Source of the DNA: Engraulis encrasicolus | Lineage: Eukaryota; Chordata; Actinopteri; Clupeiformes; Engraulidae | Reading direction: 5' to 3' | Length of the DNA stretch: 64,000 nt | NCBI RefSeq assembly: GCF_034702125.1 | Contig: NW_026945720.1 | Location: 616,161 to 680,160, forward strand | Shown: piece after piece, positions 59,101 through 64,000 of the stretch | How the letters are laid out: each line of letters starts with the position of its first letter | Position numbering within the stretch: the first letter of the stretch is position 1 | Made by a program: the position numbers and the translations under genes | Notes under the pieces: generated by a model | Database searches by the model: none | What the model saw: only the letters and a program-made list of their open reading frames with translations | What the model was told of the DNA's origin: nothing

Positions 59101-60115
59101 CATCGCTGGTCCTGTAGAGTTCTCTTACTTTGTCTTTCCTTGACTGCATGACAGGAGTTTTGGTTTTCATTTTTTCAGCTCTGTTGTTGCTCTGGGTCTT
59201 CAGAGTCTTTGGGGCAGTCTGTAGTCTCTTCAGTTTTTTCGCTGCACATGTCCTCTTATGCTTTGGAATGCTCTGGACATTTGCTAGGCTTTGTCCCTCA
59301 ATGTGTGTCTCGGCCTCTGTCTCTGTCTGTTCAAGGTTCTGTACAATCTCAGTTTCTCTTGCTGCCACTGAATGATCTTCAGGCACCATGCTGTGAATGC
59401 TGACTGGTAGCAGGTCATACTGAAAGTCATCGGGGAATTCTAAGGCCCCAGAGAACAACTGTAGGAGACGGTGTGCCAGATCATGCTGCGACTTAAAGGT
59501 AACCATGACAGCTTTTCCGTCCTTCACCAAAGCCGAACCATTTGCATTTCGCGAATGAGGATCAAAAAATCCATATCGTCTTTGACTGTCTTGGAAAATA
59601 CTGATGCACAGGGAACCAATAAACAGTAAGCCCTGTGAAAACGCATCTCCAAGCTGTTGCAGCCGTTCTGTGAGATTCATGTAGTTGCCTCCCATGTCTT
59701 CATTGGTATCTTGACACAAACATCCATGCAGGGTGTCATATTTTGTGACAAGGTATTCTTTCCCTTCTGAGGTAAAAAGCTCTGGTACTTCTTCACAAGA
59801 TAACCAGTCACTTTGGAACACCTGTCTGTCCAACAAGTCTTGCTTTATTGTCCGGTACAGTTGGTCGCCCTTCTGAAGAACTCCGTCCAATGTATTTCGA
59901 TCCATTGCCTGCTCTTCTTGCAGTTGAGTGAGAAACATGAGGGAGTTAGCCACACACTGGGTCCCTCTGCTGAATCCATCAAATCTTGGGTCATGTTGAG
60001 AGTAGGAAGCCCTCACTGAAATTTCATTTCCTTTCCTGTAGTGGCTAATACCAGCTTCCTTTCTCCTCCTGTCTCGATGTTTGGCCGCTTTTGAACGCTT
60101 CCCCTTACCAGGCAT
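53158..60115 (-). pseudogene. Helentron transposase, copy 2, three frameshifts
   Basis: Same protein as the intact ORF at 18,122-25,096, from the same ATG (60,115). It is broken by three single-base homopolymer changes: one C lost at 55,478-55,481 (4 C against 5), one T gained at 54,766-54,771 (6 against 5), and one A gained at 53,906-53,910 (5 against 4). The first open segment runs 60,115-55,337 and covers the protease-like, repeat, Cys-rich and Rep regions. The helicase lies in two further frames, and the endonuclease in a fourth. Most other positions match copy 1; the DPAFRQK repeat tract is reorganised, with a net loss of 18 nt. If real, the breaks remove helicase and endonuclease activity. 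They could also be sequencing errors, since all lie in homopolymers. Confidence 0.88.
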
Positions 60116-60186
60116 TTTGAATTCCTAACTGTTAAAGCACTTTGAACTAGATATCTTGTATGAATTTGTCCTACAGAAATAGTTGA

Positions 60187-60217
<31 letters not shown>

Positions 60218-60261
60218 TGTAGTGATTTTAAGAGATTCAAATAACTTACCTCAAATAACTT

Positions 60262-60336
<75 letters not shown>
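60187..60336. repeat. (ATT)n and (GT)n(GC)n microsatellites, copy 2
   Basis: (TTA)n at 60,187-60,213 and (TG)n at 60,265-60,336 with a central (GC)n block, counterparts of 25,175-25,338. Confidence 0.9.
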
Positions 60337-61007
60337 TTACTTACTGTTCTTGGTCCTATTTGTTTTTGGTGCCTGCAGTGCTCTTACCGTTGAACCAGGA
60401 GTCTTAATCAGTTTCAGGTTATGACCTGGGAATGAAACAAATTCTAACTGACGCGCACCAATTGTGTTGTAGATCTTAGTTGCAAGGCATGTATCAGTGG
60501 ACTATTTGCAAAAGCCACACTGCTAGCCCCAGATCACTTGTCCTTGGCCTGGACACCTAGATCCCTCCTCAGTATGTTACTTGCTGTCTCTTCCTTATGC
60601 ATTATGTAATCATTCCCATTGCTATGGCATTCTATGTTTTGCTTCTATTAGCGGGATATACTTACATCCGTCATCAATTTGGAGTCTATAGATTCAATTA
60701 TATGCCAGTTATGAACATCTCTGCACTAGGGGTGCTATTCAGCCAGGCTTTTCAATTTGTCCTCTACAATGTTTTGAGCTTATGTACTTCGAAAATCAGG
60801 CAGATCTGGAGTACAGTTTAGGACAAATGGCTTAAATTTCACTTTTCCAGCAGTTAATTTGCCTACCACATGGTGGCACTATACTTGATTGCCATTTCAA
60901 GCCAACAGAAAAGTTGGTAGACATTATTTGAATTCACATGTGAATTTCAACAGATGGGAAATACTCCTAACTGAAATGGTGGCCAATTTCCTGTTTTAAA
61001 AACATAT

Positions 61008-61372
61008 AAAGAGACACTGTGCAGGAAATGGTCAAAAAGGTACTGCAACTATGCTGCTCATTGAAACTAGGCTCCCTATTGCCAAATTTGAACTTTACAT
61101 GACCGTTTACTAAGTAATAAACAACTATTTGCTAGTATGGTCCAAGTAGAGTCATTTTTGCAGATAAGAATGGCTATTTTAGGAAATTCAAAATGGTGGA
61201 CCATGGAGAAGATCCCCCTTTTCATGTATGAAAAGTGCATTTTTTCCAGTCATAATGAATACTTAGAATGTTATGGTGGTCAGGTAAGTATTCATTGAAA
61301 AGGTAACATTAATGAGTGGGCAGCATGAATTCTGGAAATGAACATCGGAAAATCTCACACAGTGTCCCTTTA
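61008..61372. mobile_element. MITE, family B, copy 2 counterpart
   Basis: Counterpart of 26,015-26,379. The left end reads AAAGAGACACTG where copy 1 has AAAGGGACACTG. The next element (61,373-61,943) is the interrupted member, with the 199-bp insertion at about 61,420-61,618. Confidence 0.7.
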
Positions 61373-61943
61373 AAAGGATTTGTGTAAGATTTTTAGTTGT
61401 TTATTTCCTGAATTCATGCTAAACTCAGTGGTGTAACGCGCTCAACTCAAACAAAGTAAACAACTGGGTGCTCGTTCCTCAAGAATATATGAAGTAAAGA
61501 GCAGCACTCCCAATTTTTGTGGTTTATTGCCCGTCAGACGTTTCTGACACTGAAGAAGCGAAACGTCTGATGGGCAATAAACCACAAAACTTGGAGTGCT
61601 GTCCTGGTCTTTATTTTAGAATTCATGCCACCCATTCACTAATGTCACCTTTTTCATGAATACTTACACCACCATCAAATTTCAAGTATTCATTATGACT
61701 GGGAAAATTGCACTCATCATACATGGAAAGGGGGATCTTCTTCACAGTCCGCCATTTTGAATTTCTAGAAATAGCCATTTTTAGCTGCAAAAATGACTGT
61801 ACTTTGGCCATACTAGAAAATATGTGTCTATGACCTAGCAAACATCCATGAAAAGAGAGAATTTGGCAATAGGCAGCCCAGTTTCAATGAGCAGCAAAGT
61901 CGCAGAACCCTTTTTGACCATTTCCTGCAAGGTGTACCTTTAA

Positions 61944-62695
61944 AGGAACAGTCCACCCTTTTTTGATTTTCACATATTTGCAGTACTTCCAAACATCATT
62001 GATGAATGTGCATATCATTTTTGTCTATGTGTGTTGCTGGTTTAATAACCTCAGCGTGAAAGCTAAGAACTCTCTCACGAAAATTGTTAAGGTCAGTGGC
62101 AAAATCATAGGTGTCCAGCAAAGCAGCCTCACTGGCCTGCACAAGACAGCCACCCTGAGGAAGGCAGAGTCCATTTTATCAGTTAGCGCCCACTCAGAAT
62201 TCCAGCTTCTACCCTCCGGTTCACATTATAGGTTCCCCTCTCTCAAAACTAATAGCACTTTATGGATTGTCCTGTTATCTGTTGTCTATATGTTGTTGAC
62301 TTTCTGCACACTTAATTGTCCCTTTTGGGGACAATAAAATTGAAACTTGAACTTGATTACCTAGCTTAACAGTACAGCCAAATTATGAGTAGTAATGCAC
62401 GTCTATAGGCAGCAAACAAAACATCATCAAATGTAAGTATAAACTACTTTGAAATTAATGCAAAATTCACCAGATTGCAAAACAGCTATTTAATCCCGTC
62501 CTGTTATCACTTGCGGCTTGATGCTAATGCTTCCCACTTACTTCCAGTGGTTATGCTAAGCTATGCTAATAATTCTGATTCAATAAATCTGAGTACTGAA
62601 AATAACGTGAAAAAAATGATGTGCACATTCATGAATAATGCTTGGAAATAGGCCTACAGCAAATGTGTGAAAATCAAAAAAGGTGGACTGTTCCT
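61944..62695. mobile_element. TTAA MITE carrying a LINE tail, copy 2 counterpart
   Basis: Counterpart of 26,952-27,707, flanked by TTAA (61,940-61,943 and 62,696-62,699). The nested LINE 3' fragment is at about 62,085-62,355. Confidence 0.85.
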
Positions 62696-62699
62696 TTAA

Positions 62700-63385
62700 G
62701 ACATCAAGTCGTCATCTTGTCATATCACAACATATCATAAAGTTACACTCAATTTCTCATCGTCTATGCCTCAACCCCATTCACAAAATGTGGCAAATAA
62801 CTTTTAAATCCATGCATGGCAGCTACCTAAAAAAGGGCCCAATGTGTAGTAAGGAGACAAATATGAATAATAACAATGATGATAATAATAATTGTAATAA
62901 TAATAATGCCAATAAAACCTTGCAAAAACAATAGTAGCCTACCTCACACCTTCCATGCTTGGGGAAATACATTTTACCACGTCACCACACTCTAAAGTGA
63001 TGAAAATCCTATTTTAACACTTGTTAAAAAGAGAAGCACATGCCAAATTTGACAATAGAGATGTTTGTGAAAATGTGTTTTTGTTGCTCTCCAAGTTGTA
63101 CTTTAAGAATTGGCCCGGACACCGTGAAATAGTAGGCGACAGGAATGCGGCCCACCAGCAAAGTTTTGCTTCGCAATAATAGTTCTACAATCTTGCACGC
63201 TAGCCAACACGAACATCTCTCTACCATTGTAGTTTCATAGCACTTGCAAGCAGTGTTGTCCCCCCCAAAAAAACAATAGAGGTCGCTATTGTCCAGCTGA
63301 AAAGTCGCTAGAGTAATCACGTGACCTTACGTATGACGTTGCATATGGCGTCACATCATCACGCAAGACGCTGATGTCTAGGAGC
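62700..63385. other. 5' noncoding part of Helitron copy 2, no gene
   Basis: Counterpart of 27,712-28,402, including the first ~130 bp of the hAT-like element (CAGTGTTGTC at 63,251), which stops being similar to copy 1 after 63,385. Confidence 0.5.
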
Positions 63386-63679
63386 CCAGGCAGCCTAGAA
63401 CTACACGGCGAGAGTGGGAATCGGAAATATGGCGACGGTGTGAGTGACACGTTAGAGGGAGCGCCTCACAAGAACATTATTTTTTAAGTTATTCAACATC
63501 CTCAATGGTAGCATACCTACCCTTCTTCATTTACATAACCATCTTTATTCAACAATAACGGTTAATTATTCTACTTTATTTTGCTACAAAACTTGTTTTT
63601 TCGGTGAATGCGTATTCTACCACGTTCTTTAGCCACTTGCTAACAATTTCACCTCACGAGTCCTAGCATAACAAGAAGT
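63386..63679 (+). promoter_or_regulatory. probable LINE-1 5' untranslated region
   Basis: Sequence between the end of Helitron similarity and the ORF1 start. It includes ATGGCGACGG and a GC-rich start, then AT-rich DNA. Assignment rests only on position upstream of ORF1; no promoter motif is claimed. Confidence 0.3.
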
Positions 63680-64000
63680 ATGCCAACGAAAGACAACAAA
63701 CGCAAATCAAAGGACTTATCCATGGAAGTTGGGGCAAATCTTACAGTGGACACTGAGCACACCGAGACCCAGGATCCGGATGCAATGCTGATCCCACTAC
63801 CTGAAACACCGAGCAGAGAACCAGCTTCAAAAAAGGGCAGGTGCGGTGATAGTTCTAGCTCTGAAGATGTCAACCCAGACTTGGCCATGGCCATCATCTC
63901 TTCCCTCAAAACAGTCATTAATGATAGAGCGGATATGCTTGACAAAGGCATCGAGGGTCTTCAGGCCTCGGTCGAATTCATAACTAACGAGATAAAGGAC
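63680..64000 (+). CDS. LINE-1-like ORF1 protein, N-terminal part (runs off the window)
   Basis: An open frame of 107 codons from ATG 63,680 (A at -3) to the window edge, with no stop. The first ~30 residues are basic (PTKDNKRKSK), followed by an acidic and Ser-rich stretch. From about residue 72 a heptad-like region (IISSLKTVINDRADMLDKGI then EGLQASVEFITNEIKD) suggests a coiled coil. That order fits the RNA-binding ORF1 protein of fish LINE-1 or Tx1-like elements, which trimerises through its coiled coil to package element RNA. The RRM and C-terminal domains would lie beyond the window. The assignment is by layout and style of sequence, not by a search. Confidence 0.65.
   Translation, partial: MPTKDNKRKSKDLSMEVGANLTVDTEHTETQDPDAMLIPLPETPSREPASKKGRCGDSSSSEDVNPDLAMAIISSLKTVINDRADMLDKGIEGLQASVEFITNEIKD

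Larger units (their letters stand above)
44747..63385 (-). mobile_element. giant Helitron (Helentron type), copy 2
   Basis: A second, nearly identical copy of 11,054-28,402. It differs by a 931-bp TTAA fold-back (46,773-47,703), one extra 417-bp array unit, microsatellite lengths and a few substitutions. Its ORF is frameshifted three times. The left flank (purine-rich, ACTAAA|CTAG) is unrelated to that of copy 1. On the right, similarity fades after TGTCTAGGAG, where a LINE-1-like 5' region follows. Different flanks argue for transposition or dispersed duplication rather than a duplicated haplotype in the assembly. Confidence 0.7.

Noticed and set aside
11054..63385. Duplication as an assembly haplotig artefact
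   Set aside because: The copies have different flanks and a clean TTAA insertion difference. An assembly error cannot be fully excluded, because a 100-N gap lies between them.

Overview
This window looks like transposon-rich intergenic DNA from a teleost fish. It has no dense gene set. It carries many short hAT-type and TTAA-type non-autonomous elements with visible target-site duplications, long CA/GT and other microsatellites, the start of a LINE-1-like ORF1, spliced exons with GT-AG introns, and two copies of a very large animal Helitron of the Helentron (Rep-helicase-endonuclease) kind. The species cannot be named from the sequence.

Layout. 1-11,053 holds microsatellites, a palindromic minisatellite, a 54-bp-stem hairpin and several hAT or TTAA elements. 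11,054-about 28,402 is Helitron copy 1, read on the minus strand: a 5' region full of nested elements (28.4-25.1 kb), one intact 2,324-residue ORF (25,096-18,122), a tandem array made from the ORF's own 3' end (18.1-16.2 kb), a chimeric Rep fragment, a tandemly duplicated noncoding block, serial exon-like modules, and a hairpin plus CTAG terminus at 11,054-11,079. 28.3-37.5 kb holds an hAT-like element, a probable three-exon SGNH-hydrolase gene (29.3-31.7 kb), amplified proline-rich exon-like units and further small elements. A 100-N gap lies at 37,872-37,971. 38.0-44.7 kb has no recognised gene and contains a G/purine-rich repeat field. 44,747-about 63,385 is Helitron copy 2, nearly identical to copy 1 but with three single-base homopolymer frameshifts, one extra 417-bp array unit and a 931-bp TTAA fold-back insertion. 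The window ends inside a LINE-1-like ORF1.

How it fits together. Both large copies stop at the same hairpin-CTAG on the left and have unrelated left flanks. The simplest reading is that the roughly 17-19 kb duplicated unit is a single giant Helitron that has collected MITEs, a LINE tail and repeated exon-like modules. Copy 1 has the coding capacity; copy 2 would depend on it if its frameshifts are real. The most unusual points are the serial amplification of the transposase gene's 3' end, the protease-like N-terminus with no OTU signature, and an endonuclease whose expected final SDH motif reads SYH in every copy. All identities and similarities were judged by eye, without alignment or database searches.
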